Source: Theobroma cacao (taxonomy: Eukaryota > Streptophyta > Magnoliopsida > Malvales > Malvaceae). From it: a stretch of DNA of 64,000 nt. Position numbers and translations under genes: made by a program. The notes under the pieces are model-generated. The model was not told the origin of the DNA. It did not search any database and worked only from the letters and a program-made list of their open reading frames with translations. Every line of letters starts with the position of its first letter. Position 1 is the stretch's first letter. The stretch is taken from the NCBI RefSeq assembly GCF_000208745.1, contig NC_030853.1, forward strand, positions 4,685,383 through 4,749,382. Direction: 5' to 3'. Positions 24,050-35,793 of this stretch are shown here, one piece after another.

Positions 24050-24757
24050 ATCTTATTTTTGATGATGACAAAACACTTTGAGATTAAAAGTGCAATGTCT
24101 ATGTTCAGTATGAATGCTTTAAATTTTTATGCATAATGAGGATTGCTCCCCCTTAGTTAATGCATCTAGTTTTCTTTAAAGATTTGCAATAAAATATTTA
24201 TAATATCCATAATAGCTAAACAAGATATACAATATCCATAGTAGCTAAGCAAGCTATATTGAATATCCATAATAACTAGCACATAATATTCAACAAAACC
24301 AAAACTAAGCATCATACACATAAATTAAACATAAAGACCTATCAAACTCTATTTAGCTTAGTCTTTCTTTTCCCCTTTTTTGTCATCATTGAAAAATATT
24401 TTTAAAACTCCCCCTTAATGAGTGCATCTAGATTTTCCTTTAATCTTTAAAATAGACTTTAATGAATGGGAATTGTAATCACTCATACAACTAAGTCATA
24501 CAAGCTTATAGATATAGTTCAATAACTTCAAGAGTCAAGCAAGCTTGTAACTATGTAAGAACAAATGTATGAGAGTTAAATCATTTCAAGAACTTGTCAA
24601 AGATCACTCAAATAATGTTCAAGCAAGTCTGATCATTTTATCATAATCAAAATTATAATAATTTAAAGCAAATTTGATCATTTTGTCATAATCAAATCTA
24701 TAATAATTTTAAGCAAATTTGATCATTTTGTCATAATCAAAATTGTAATAATTTTAA
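24050..24757 (-). mobile_element. Copia-1 internal sequence, 3' non-coding segment a
   Basis: This is AT-rich sequence between the 3' LTR and the solo LTR insertion. It includes two polypyrimidine words (GCTCCCCCTTAG near 24145 and CTCCCCCTTAATG near 24410) and repeated TTTGATCATTTTGTCATAATC segments at 24630-24750. No coding region was seen. Confidence 0.6.
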
Positions 24758-27703
24758 TGTCAAGCCCTACTCTATTATATACTTGTCATGTCATTCATGT
24801 GCTTGATAAAATGTTTGCATAAGTGAATGTATCGAAAAATCGTTAAAAGTTGGTATTGTACCTAGTGGTACAATTAAGTTGATTAAAACCTCGAACTAGT
24901 TTGAATAGAGATTTTAGGATATATTTGAGAGTTATTGAACCTTAGAATGTCTTAATATGGTGATTCGGAGTTCGAGGATTAATTTGGAGTCAAATTAGGA
25001 ATTTTCATAATGTTAGGGTAAAATGGTCATTTTGCCACCCAAGGGCAAAATTGGAATGTTGGATGATGTTTTGACTAATTTGATTAATTAGAGCATTATT
25101 TGAATTTGAGAAGTGAAAAAATTCAATTTCTGACATTTTTCCGAACATAGGGGCAAAACGATCATTTTAAGTGTCCATGAGGACGAAATTGGAAATTTTA
25201 GAATTTTACACCACCATGACACTTGTCAAATCCATGAATTTCACCTATTATTTTTTTAAGTGAGAGATTATATGTGGTGGGAATGAAATGCTTAATTGTT
25301 AAGTTTTTAAACATGGACCAATTAAACGGTGACAAGTGTCAAGCTTTAATATTATTTTAATTACCTATATAAACTCACTTAAAACCTTCACATTCACATT
25401 CTTATGGCCGGCCAAGCAAGGGAACAAAGAGAAAAAGATAAGAACAAACCCTAAGAAGGAAAAATTAAAGAGAAATTATTGGATTTCAAGAAATCAAGCA
25501 AGTAAAGGTAAGATTTTTTAATTTTAGCTTGTGATCTACCTTTTCCATGCATTCTTTTTCATTCTCCATGGCTGAAATTCAAGTTTCAAGAGGGAACCTT
25601 TGCTGGCCAAATCTAGAGAGAGAAGTTTTGGTGATGAATTTTGCTAGATTTCATAATATCCTAGTGTTTTTAGTCATTTTGTGATGTTTGGAAGGAAAAA
25701 CAAGCAAGAAAATCACATGTTCTTCAACCACCCTCATGTGGCCGAATTTTCTATAGGGCATGTTGATGATGGATTTGATTGTAAATCATGTTATTTAGCT
25801 AGGAATTGATGAATTATGGTATCGGATATCGAAATTGGAATGAATTTCGGTTACGGTGAATTAAGTCACATTTAAGCTCATTGAGGTACTTTGGTGTATT
25901 TGGAATATTGGAAGTGTAATGAAGATATTTGGAGTTGAATTAGATGTTTTGGCTAATTAAACAAGGCATAGTGCGAGTTAGGTCAAATGCCAATTCAGTT
26001 CAATCATAATTGAACCCACGTAGAACACCATAATTAAGTGATTATTCAGACAATTCTCATTCAATGTCATGCATTCATATAGAGCTTGAAATAGTTTTAT
26101 AACAGTTTGTCACAAATATATTAAATTACATGTCGTGTATTATGTATAGGTGGTGAGCCCTCTGATAAGGGTAAGGATATTGTGCCCGAGGACCAAGAAT
26201 AGGGGTACTCCAAACTCCTGCTATTGTGAGTAATCAGATGTTCATCTTAATTATCTAAAATGGTTTATACTTGTTTTAAGATTTTAAAGAATAAGGCACT
26301 TAATTTGCAAATTATTATGTTTTACATTTTAAATGTTGGTTAAATGAATGAGATTTATAAATTATTCTAAAACTAAATGTTGATTTTCGAAATAGAGTAA
26401 GTGAAGGCTATATATTCGTATTATATATATATACATGATTTGAATTGATGGCTTATGAAATTGTGGTAGCATGAATGGTTGAAATTGAGGTTTTGTGAAT
26501 TATATAAATTGTTTTGTCTTACATTGACAGGTTGGATAGTACTATATTAGTCATGTTATGCTGTCGAAATTTTATTGATTTGGTGGGTTATGTATTTAGC
26601 TTACTGCAGTGGGCGGGTTTTCATGGACCAGCCTATTAGAGGGACACGATAAACCCTGTTATATTTTACCTTAGTACGAGAGGCGCGGAAGGTATCTCCT
26701 AAGGTAAGTTTAGAGTTCACTTCAAGCCGAACCACCATGTGAGGATGAAACTCAACCAACACCAAGGAATGACTATATTTTAAAAGTAAAAATATGGGTA
26801 TATGTCGTTTTAACATCCTTGGCAGACTCGACTGGATGTCCGGGCCAAGGTGTCACCGAGTATGAGTTTTGGCACAAGCTAAGTTTTTAAGAGAATCATA
26901 AGCCTTGTTGATTATTTTGATGAAATGTAATTGTTTTATAGGAATTGAAATGAGTTTTGAATGTTATGAACTATATTACGATGGGATGGTTTAACTGTCT
27001 CCATTTACTCGGCTTTAGATGTTATAGATGAATTTTGCTTACTCACTGGATTTGTAAAAACTCACCCTTTCTTTTTATCCATTTCAGGCTCAGGACAGTC
27101 TGTAGACAGCCAATTTTGTCGAGGGTTGCTTTTGGATTTGCATCCTTAGAAATCGAAGGTCTACAGTCTTGTATATTTTCGGTTATTTTGGGATCCACAT
27201 GTCATTGTAGAATATTTTCTTATACCTGGTTTAGTGTGCTATTATATATATGAATTTATTTTGCTCTTACGCTACAAAAATTGTTTATGCAGGATTCTAT
27301 AAATATTGTTTTATAAGAAAATAAAATATTTTATTTAATATTTTTATTTAGTTTGATTAGCCAAAATTTCATTTTAAATGGATGATTTAGATTACTAAAA
27401 TTATATTTAGATAAGAAATGTATATTTTTCAATCGTATGTTGTATTTTCACCAAGTTTCAAAATTTTCGAATAAAAATGACCAAAATACCCCTGTGTGGC
27501 AGAAATTACTTTTTTTTTTTGTTTTTGATTTAAAAATAGTTTATATTGCCTTAAAACATGATATTTAGTAGCTGTTGCTACAGGGGAGACGTAAAATTGA
27601 TGCAAGAGCCTTGCGAGGTTTCGGTTGACATTCAGAGTAATGAATGCCTATAGAGACATCGCGACGGTTGTCACGGGCTCGAAGGGAGTACCGGGTCGTG
27701 ACA
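24758..27703 (+). mobile_element. Solo LTR, family C (2946 bp)
   Basis: It starts TGTCAAGCCC, ends GGGTCGTGACA, and is flanked by the 5-bp target duplication TTTAA (24753-24757 and 27704-27708). No internal region or second LTR is present, so it arose by LTR-LTR recombination. Partial copies of the family lie at both window edges. It contains a leader-like block with AAGGTAAGATTTTTT (25505) and the CTCACTGGATTTGTAAAAACTCACC block also seen in other long LTRs. No ORF is credible. Confidence 0.88.
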
Positions 27704-27708
27704 TTTAA

Positions 27709-28045
27709 AGTTAATAATCTCCCCCTTTTTGATATGACAAAACTATGAGCATAATTTCCATATGAAATGATTTTAAAATCTCCCCCTCAAGATATGCATA
27801 AAATTAAATTTGCTCATAAACCTTCTCCCATTTTTTATAATATCAAAAAGGTTCAAAAGTGTGAGCATTAAACACTTAAGCTCAAGAAATAAGGGTTAGC
27901 AAAAAAATCAAGAATATAAGCATTAAGACCATGAATATGTAACCATAAAGCCACCAAATCATCATATATATGCATTTAATATCCTTAACCAAGTTTTTAA
28001 AAAATATAGCCATTAAACACATTCGAGTATTAATTCATCAAGAGA
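27709..28045 (-). mobile_element. Copia-1 internal sequence, segment b
   Basis: Short non-coding continuation of copia-1 between two insertions, with two further polypyrimidine words (CTCCCCCTTTTTGATATGAC and CTCCCCCTCAAG). Confidence 0.55.
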
Positions 28046-29320
28046 GTAATTTTTACACCCACTATCGTCGTATTGTGAAACCTCTACCTCCCTAGACTCG
28101 TAACTAGAAGTAGAAACGATAACACGGACTAGGGGTAATTTCGTCATTTTCTTGGTGAGCTCTTAAAAGTAGATTTCCTAATATTATTAAGGCCTAAGTA
28201 GGCCTAAGGAATAAATGAATGATGTATATCATGATAAATAAACGAAGAAAATAGAAATACTGATAATTTTCATAATAGGGGTAAAACGGTCATTTTGCAT
28301 CTCGGGTAAAAAATTTTACATTTTCGTGAACCTAAGTATTTCTAGACTATTATGGACTTTGTCTTAATGTCAAAGAAATAAAAAGATTGCACAAAGGATA
28401 GGAGGAAGACAAAGTCACCTTGTTGAGGTCATTTAGGTAAATTGCATGAAACTTGGATAAACTTTAAGCATAAATATCTCATTCCTCCAACAGCTTCCTC
28501 ATTTTTCCAGCAGCTTCTTCTTCTTCCTCCCATCTCATGTTTCTTTCATCCTCCATGAAAGCTTCTCTCAAAGCTTCCATCACCCTCTCAAACTGACCTT
28601 TAATTTCATGCATTTGCCCACTCCTTCATAGGGTTTTTCATGCTCTTCCACTTTTACACCTCAACAGCCTTTAAAAGTCTTTCTTTAGTACATTCACTCA
28701 CTAGCTGGACGTGTAGAGAGAGAGAGAGTGATTTTCCTTATTAGCTTGAAGAATTTTGAAAGAGAATTCAATTACAAAGACCATCAAGGTGAGTATGAGT
28801 TAGGGTTAATCTCTTTAGTTGTTGATAATGTCTAGTAATTAGATTTGTGAGTGTTTTATTGTTGAGGTTGTTTATTCATTTTTAGTGTGATTAGAGTAGT
28901 GCAAATAATAGCCATTTAGTTGTAGTTGAAAGTTAGTTAGGGATGACTAATAGAACTTGATTTAGGAAATAGCTTCCGGAATGGTATTAATGCCTAGTTA
29001 GGTTGATGGCGATGTTGTTGTGTGTGATAGGTTCCAACGGAACCCCACACCTCCATTCGAAACATTAATGGAATTTAGAGCCCACCGAAACATCAATAAA
29101 GACTAGTGAGTGAGCTTGCATTTCAAAATGTTTTGGGAAATGCCTACATGTTCAAATAAATCATTTGAAAGTTTTAATTGTTTTTGCTTTAAAAATATAC
29201 TTGGGGAACAAGCACTTGATGAAATGTTTCTACCTTGTGAAATGTGTAATATGAATAGTTCATGTGTTCTCATATTATATTGATATGTATATTATGCTTT
29301 GGATGCTCCTTTTGTGTGAT

Positions 29321-29460
29321 AATGATGACCCAGCTATGTGCGGTGTGGGAGTGCACATAAGTTGATGATGACCCAGCTATGTGCGGTGTGGGAGTGCACA
29401 TGAGCTGATGATGATGATATTGCATTGTGCGTGTAGGGAGTGCACATGATCTGAGTGTGG
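29321..29460 (+). repeat. Tandem hairpin units in 5' LTR A
   Basis: Three units of about 45 bp. In the second, CAGCTATGTGC pairs with GCACATGAGCTG around a loop of about 11 nt (GGTGTGGGAGT). Related units occur in LTRs B and E. Confidence 0.75.
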
Positions 29461-29639
29461 CAGGATGGTATGCATGATGATGTATGTATATATATATATA
29501 TATATATGTTATAGGAAGTTTATGAAAATAATTGTGATTGTGTTGTATGTTGGCATTGTTAATTGCTCCCAAATTGCTTTTCATTTTAGCAAAAAAATGG
29601 CTTTTGATGTAACAATACCCCTTTTAACTAAATTGCTCT

Positions 29640-29770
29640 ATTTCTCGCTGCAACGAGAAACTCTCAGGTTGGGTGGGGGTTACACTGGCCTAGTTCTCGC
29701 TGCAGTGAGAAATTTCTTGAAGCTTCTCGCCGCAGCGAGATTCATTCTTGCTGCAGCGAGAAACTCTCGA
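29640..29770. repeat. CTCGCTGCAGCGAG-type palindrome array in 5' LTR A
   Basis: Five or more variants of TTCTCGCTGCAGCGAGAA, some decayed at CpG sites to forms such as CTCGCTGCAGTGAG. Confidence 0.75.
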
Positions 29771-30634
29771 GTGGTTTCAAAATTCTTGTGTAGTGATTTT
29801 ACTTTGACACAGATTTTGACCACCTTCAAATTAAAAATGGGCAAAGTTGTAAACATCAAAGTTGTAGCCCAGCCTCTTAGCTTTCTAATGACTCAAAAAT
29901 CATGTCAATTGGACTTTTTTAGTGGGAGATATACTTAAAAAACCAAAACATATGCAAACTAAGAATGCCTTATCACTGCAGTGAGAAAACCTTCTATTTG
30001 CTTGTCTTGCTTGGTCATTGCTGAAACTTTCATTCTATTCAACTTCATGGTTTATCATGGATCTTTTAACATTAAGGGATTAAATATTCAAAGTAAGTGC
30101 ATCATGTTTTCTAAAACATTCCTTATTGTTGCTTGTTCCCTTCTTATGTTCACTCACTGAGTTTATACTCACTCTTTTAAATTGCATGTTTTCAGATCCG
30201 TAGATAGTTGGGACCAAGACTAAGGCATCCACTTGCATTCACTCTTGGTAGGTATCATGGCATTCGATAGCCGTACCCTCACCAAAGTCACTCCGCTAGT
30301 CGTCAGAAGTCTTTTATATGAGTACATGTACATTAAATGTAAATTGCTAGGAATCACTTGCCAACGATGCGTGTATTGTTTGGAATGATGGTGCCAGTAT
30401 GAGATGGCTATGAATAACCTTATTTTGAGATCATACAAATGTAAATTTTTGGTATTGATATTGTATTATGAAAATACGTCTAGTTGCAAATTACAAATGG
30501 TGGTCTAGTAATGGTGATGAAAAATTGATGGGATAGTTAACGAGATTATGTAAAGAGGCTTGCTTGGGCTTAGTGGGCTACGTCCACTAGGCCCATGCAC
30601 CGGTCATGGCTTGGAATTTGGGTCGTGATAAAAG

Positions 30635-30647
30635 TGGTTTCAGAGCC
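30635..30647 (+). other. Primer binding site, tRNA-Met type, family A
   Basis: TGGTTTCAGAGCC lies four bases after the 5' LTR and differs by one base from TGGTATCAGAGCC, the complement of the initiator tRNA-Met 3' end used by many plant LTR elements. Confidence 0.8.
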
Positions 30648-30864
30648 TTAGGTTTAGCTGAGTCTTAGAATTTCCTGTGTCTGTCAGCAGAGTTGTTAGT
30701 GTTAGTGTAGAGTCCTATTCTTGGTTTATGGGTGCACAACACAAATAAGGGAAGGAGGCTACATGAACTCTCTTTCATCTAGAAGCCTACCTTTGTCTTA
30801 GTACTAAAAGGTTAAGAATTAATCCATGTTTATGTACAGATTTGAGGTGCCCCTGTAACACAAC

Positions 30865-31356
30865 ATGAGCAGCAGTAGGAAGAAACAAGAAAAGTCCCCT
30901 AATGCTTAAGAGGGATCGATGGACTCCACTGCTGGGAGTTGTTATGCGCTAAAGGTTGAAAGCGTGTTTAGTAATTCACTCCGACCTCCTGATGAACGGA
31001 TTCCACCGGGAGTTGAAATAATGTTTCGTAAAGGGAAAGGTCTCGAAAGTAGTGAAAGCCTTGCAAATAAGGATAGCTCTGGTATTCGGGGATGCATGAA
31101 CAAATTACTAGATGAATGGTATAAAAAAAAGATGGAAGAGGCAATTGTAAAAGGAGATATTCGTCCTAGGAAGGTAACCGTTGTCCAGCACTTTCCTCCT
31201 GGATGTGGAATAGGTGTTGCACCTGTGAGTAGGGAGGAATTAGAGAGGCAACAACAAGCTTGGATGAATAAGAAATAAGAGGATCCTGAAGAGGACCCAG
31301 AGGAGGATCCGTCGATGTGTTCGGATCAGCGTGACGGAGATCCTAAGGACACTTAG
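30865..31356 (+). pseudogene. Broken ORF of unknown function in family A element
   Basis: The frame opens at ATG 30865 (MSSSRKKQEKSP), has a stop at 30907-30909, is open from 30919 to a second stop at 31276, and continues in the same frame with an acidic EDPEEDPEEDPS tail to TAG at 31354-31356. The open part has a Lys/Glu-rich segment and RPRKVTVVQHFPPGCG, then VSREELERQQQAW. The FPPGCG word reminds me of a motif before the SRA domain in plant SUVH5/6 proteins, but nothing else of those is present. It is not a recognisable gag. It is the only coding-like part of the element. Confidence 0.55.
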
Positions 31357-34300
31357 TAATTTCGTTGAACTTTACATTATTTTAAGTCTAGGCAGACGTG
31401 ATGTAAATGAAGTAGTAGTAGTTATCTGTACAAAGGACTTAAGAGTTTGACTTTTATTTTCGTGTGACTCGAACGGATTATGAAGTAGCTGTTTAAATGA
31501 CTTGGTGCATATGGAAATCTTATGATATGACAAAGGTGGACTAGCAATATAATTATTGAGTAAAGATATTCACCTTAGTGGTGTGGCTGGTCACCTCAAA
31601 TAATTATTAAAGGTCGACATGGAAAATTATTAATGGTATAAACAACTACAAGACTTGACAAATGATTACCAGTTAATCGTGGAAAGGTGAAAATTTGAAA
31701 TTTCAATTGCAGTTACAATTTGGTAGAATATGAGCGAAATTAATGAGACTATAGATGACACTTTGAATGGTTAATGTGATTAAGTTGAGAATTGTAAACT
31801 TAAGTGTTCAGGGAATTATGACCCGATATTCCTGTGGATGAGAATGTTAAGGAGCATATGCTGGATAAACAGGAAAAAGGGTCAAAAAGGATGATTCGTT
31901 GGTTGAGTGGCTGTAGTGTGTAGGTAGATCTTAAAGAGTTGTGCAATGCACAAAAGAAGAAAAAGGTATGAAAGTCTTTTATTTGTTTCTTATAAAGTAT
32001 GATTGGCGGTAAGAATGGAGGCACATGGTGCCCTAACATTATAAAATGATAATTTGACACAAATATAGCCCATTGGAGGTAAATTATGGAACTTGGGAAA
32101 GATAAATTCTTGATGTAATGAAAAATTGTGAATGTAGAATGTGGAGAAGGATGAATTATTTTTAGGTCGTTTGTACTAAAATGTCAATAAACTATTTGAG
32201 TTATGAGACAAGAAAGATAATTAATTATGGATGGTTAGAATGGTGGGATGCCATAAATAATGAATAATTATGTGTGTGGTGTTATATATATATATCTTGA
32301 GAAGTCATTACACAATATGGAGAGGATGTCCTAAGGTGGGACTTAATGACTGATGATGAGTGTTAAAGGATAATATGAGTTGAAAGTATTGACTTGGCCT
32401 AATACGTATGATAAGCAAAATGAAAATACACCTGCTGATGGAAACTGTAGTATAGGCTTAAAGGAAAGCCATGCGGTTGAGAATGATTGGTACAGTAGTC
32501 TTAAAAGTAAAAGAATTGCTTCGATAAAGTAAATTCCAGCAGCTGCAATGTCACAGCGCTGACTGCCCAATGCTGCCGCTTTAAGAACCTCTCATGGCTA
32601 GAAAGCACGAGCAAACTGTGAGTGGCATAAAGATGAAACTCACAAGTTGAATTATGGTTATTGGTATTGATGTTGAGCTTTGTTATTTGGAGTTTTAAGT
32701 ACATCGGAAGAGTGTTTATCTGAATGAATTGAAAGGTTTCTTTAATGCCTTATATATGGGCATGTAAGTAAAAGAAAGAGAGTTAAAGAGTTCTCGAGAT
32801 AGCTACATTGAGATAAACTACCATGTGAAGTATTAAAATGAATAACATGTTGACTAAAGTCAAATCCTAAGAAATAAAGAAGACAAGAGGTTAAGCCTTG
32901 TTAAAGGCTAAGGAAAAAAAATGAGTGAAAGGTTAGATGAAGGTATGGGACATTGACAAGGGATGTCAATACCAGGTGATGAAATTGTGAATCAAGGATT
33001 ACAAGGGTAGCATAGCAAATGAGTTAATATAAAGCATTGCTATGAAGATTTACAAATCTCGTCTTGACTTAGTTGAATGAAGAGGGTTAGTAACAACACA
33101 AGGCCAATTATAGGGCATGCTAGAAACCCATGAAGATAAATTGAAGTATGAATAGATAAGCAGGCATTTAAATATCTTGGTGAATAAGTGCATGCCTTTT
33201 TGGAATGATATGCTCTGAAGGTTAAGGAGCCAATAAGTGATTAAGTGTTTCAGGAATGCACAAACATCCTTGAGAAGGAATCACTAAACATACGCGGCAA
33301 GTATAACATCTGGAAATTGGAAACTTGCTAAAAAGCCTAATGGCTAGACCACGGGTTAAATAATTATATACGGTGAGATATAAGTTTAAGGTGAGTATCT
33401 ACAAGGAAATCTCAAGAGGAATCTTGCTGTGAATCTTGTAAAAACAAGCATTAAGTTGGGTTGTTATAAAAAAAAAAGGGAAGCTATAAGTCGAGAGTGA
33501 TGCTCATATTGACATGGAGGGGTACTTGAGAAGAACCTTGTTCTCAGTCTTGTAATTTCAAGTACAAATTGTAAATTGGCTAAGGGAGACTGATGTTATA
33601 TTGGTATAAAAGAATAGTGTAAATGATGATTGAAGGTAACTTTGATAATGAAGTTGGATAATGGAAACCTTCTAACGTATTATGGAATTGGAATTCGAAA
33701 ATGTATGAGGCACGCATGATTTGAATGAGTTTAAGTCATAAGTGACTGGTTAATCTCGAATTGCAAAAGGGATATATAAGGATGACTTTTAGGGATTGTG
33801 GTATTGCATAAGATGCAATGATCAAGAAAAAATGAACCTTTGAAGGATCAATGAGGTTATAAAGCATATACGCATACTGGATTGCAAGATAATGAAAATG
33901 ATATTTAGTAAGTGAAATGTGACTAATGAGATTGTGGTGCAAGGATATATATAGTACAATGAAACTTAAGTATATAATTGGAAATGATAAGAAGGGAGTA
34001 TAAGCATGCAAATGATGTGACGTTATGCGTAGGCATGATGAGAATTCGTATGGATTACGTAAGAGATAACTTATGGTAAGACGCAAGTTGAATGATAATT
34101 TAAACATCTAAAAAGGGTAATAAAAAATTGATTATCCCCCAATGTTCGTAAATCAAATATGAGAATGTTGACATGAATTATGAGACTTATTATATTGAAT
34201 TTTGGTTATGGATAGAAATGAATAAAAGTGAAATTTAGCTCGAAGGTGCTTGAACGCAAGGATCCCCACACATAATAAGGAATGTTAACATTTATAAGTG

Positions 34301-35070
34301 CGTGTACATACGTATGTGTGGAATTGATGACGTAACCAACCAAGGTAACAAATTGTTCTTAGTGATTCGAAATTTGAGCATGATATATTTGATGAAGTTG
34401 GATGGATAGTACAACAAAAAGAGATCTCATCGGAAGTTGAGCTATGTTGATATAAGAAATTTGGAGAAATAGTCAAAGAAAAGATATCAAGGGAATGTAA
34501 TCTATAGCATGATTAAGACATGAAAGATGGACTAATATGATTAAGAAGATTTAAGTTGCATAAATACGAAATAAATATGAAGAGTGAGGGAATGGTTGAA
34601 AGATTCAATTCCCCCTGATGTTGAAATTATGAATAGGAATGAGTAGGACATGTTTATAATGCCATAAGTTATGCAATAGTGTACGGGGATAAAATAAGGA
34701 ATGAATGTTGGGGAGTTGACAGGGAATGAGGTAATAAGATGATGATTAGGTATGCATAAGCAAGTATAATATATGATCAAAATCACTATGATTGAGCTGG
34801 AGTTATGATTCGGGGTTAATGATGGAAGACAAAGGCGTGCTCGGCGGCTTAATGATAAAAGGGAGAACATTAGTGAAAAATACCATGGTTCTGACTCGAA
34901 GATGATAATAGATATAAGTTACGTACCCTGATCTTGTAAAATGTTTTAGTTGAACGGAAGGTAACGAACTGCATAAATCAAAATTCCCTATAAAGGAAGG
35001 AACGAAATAAGATCATAGAGTGAGATTAATAACTCGACATCGACGTGAATTTGAGGATGAATTCTATTTA
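31357..35070 (+). mobile_element. Non-coding internal region of family A element
   Basis: It matches 1864-5583 over most of its length. The open frames are short and not conserved between the two copies as proteins. Degraded GCGCTG-type palindromes occur at 32535-32580. It ends in the GAATTTGAGGATGAATTCT block. Confidence 0.75.
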
Positions 35071-35082
35071 AACGGGGGAGAG
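35071..35082 (+). other. Polypurine tract, family A
   Basis: AACGGGGGAGAG sits directly before the 3' LTR. Confidence 0.75.
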
Positions 35083-35745
35083 TGTTACACCCAGTACCCT
35101 CATATTGTGAAACCTCGACCTTCATAGACCTGTAACTAGAAGTAGACACCATAACACGGACTACGATAATTTCGTCATTTTCTTGGTGAGCTCCTAAAAG
35201 TAGATTTCCTAATATTATTAAGGCCTAGGTAGGCCTAAGGAATAAATGAATTATGTATATCATGATAAATAAATGAAGTAAACAGAAATACTGATAATTT
35301 TCATAATAGGGGCAAAACGGTCATTTTGCATCTCGAGTAAAAAATTTTCATTTTCGTAAACCCTAGTATTTCTAGACTATTATGGACTTTGTCGTAATGT
35401 CAAAGAAGTAAAAAGATTGCACAAAGGATAGGAGGAAGACAAAGTCACCTTGTTGAGGGCATTTTGGTAAATTGCATGAAACTTGGATAAACTTTAAGCG
35501 TAAATATCTCATTCCTCCAGCAGCTTCCTCATTTTTCCAGTAGCTTATTCTTCTTCTTCCTCCCATGTCATGTTTCTTTCATCCTCCATGAAAGCTTCTC
35601 TCAAAGCTTCCATCACGCTCTCAAACTAACCTTAAATTTCATGCATTTGCCCACTCCTTCATAGGGTTTTTCATGCTCTTCCACTTTTGCACCTCAACAA
35701 CCTTCAAAAGTCTTTCTTTAGTACATTCACTCACTAGCTAAACGT

Positions 35746-35793
<48 letters not shown>

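Larger units (their letters stand above)
28051..30630 (+). repeat. 5' LTR of family A element (2580 bp)
   Basis: It starts TTTTACACCC (TG start mutated) and ends TCGTGATA (CA mutated to TA). It contains a GA-rich leader-like block, the GGGAACAAGC block, tandem hairpin units (29321-29460), a palindrome array (29640-29765) and the TTCACTCACTGAGTTTATACTC block (about 30150). Confidence 0.88.

Noticed and set aside
29465..29938. 157-residue open frame
   Set aside because: It runs through an AT microsatellite, hairpin units and the palindrome array of LTR A, and is not kept in the 3' LTR copy.
30919..31278. SUVH-type histone methyltransferase gene
   Set aside because: Only one short motif is similar; no SRA, pre-SET or SET segments exist, and the ORF sits in a retroelement. 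Kept as an unknown broken ORF.
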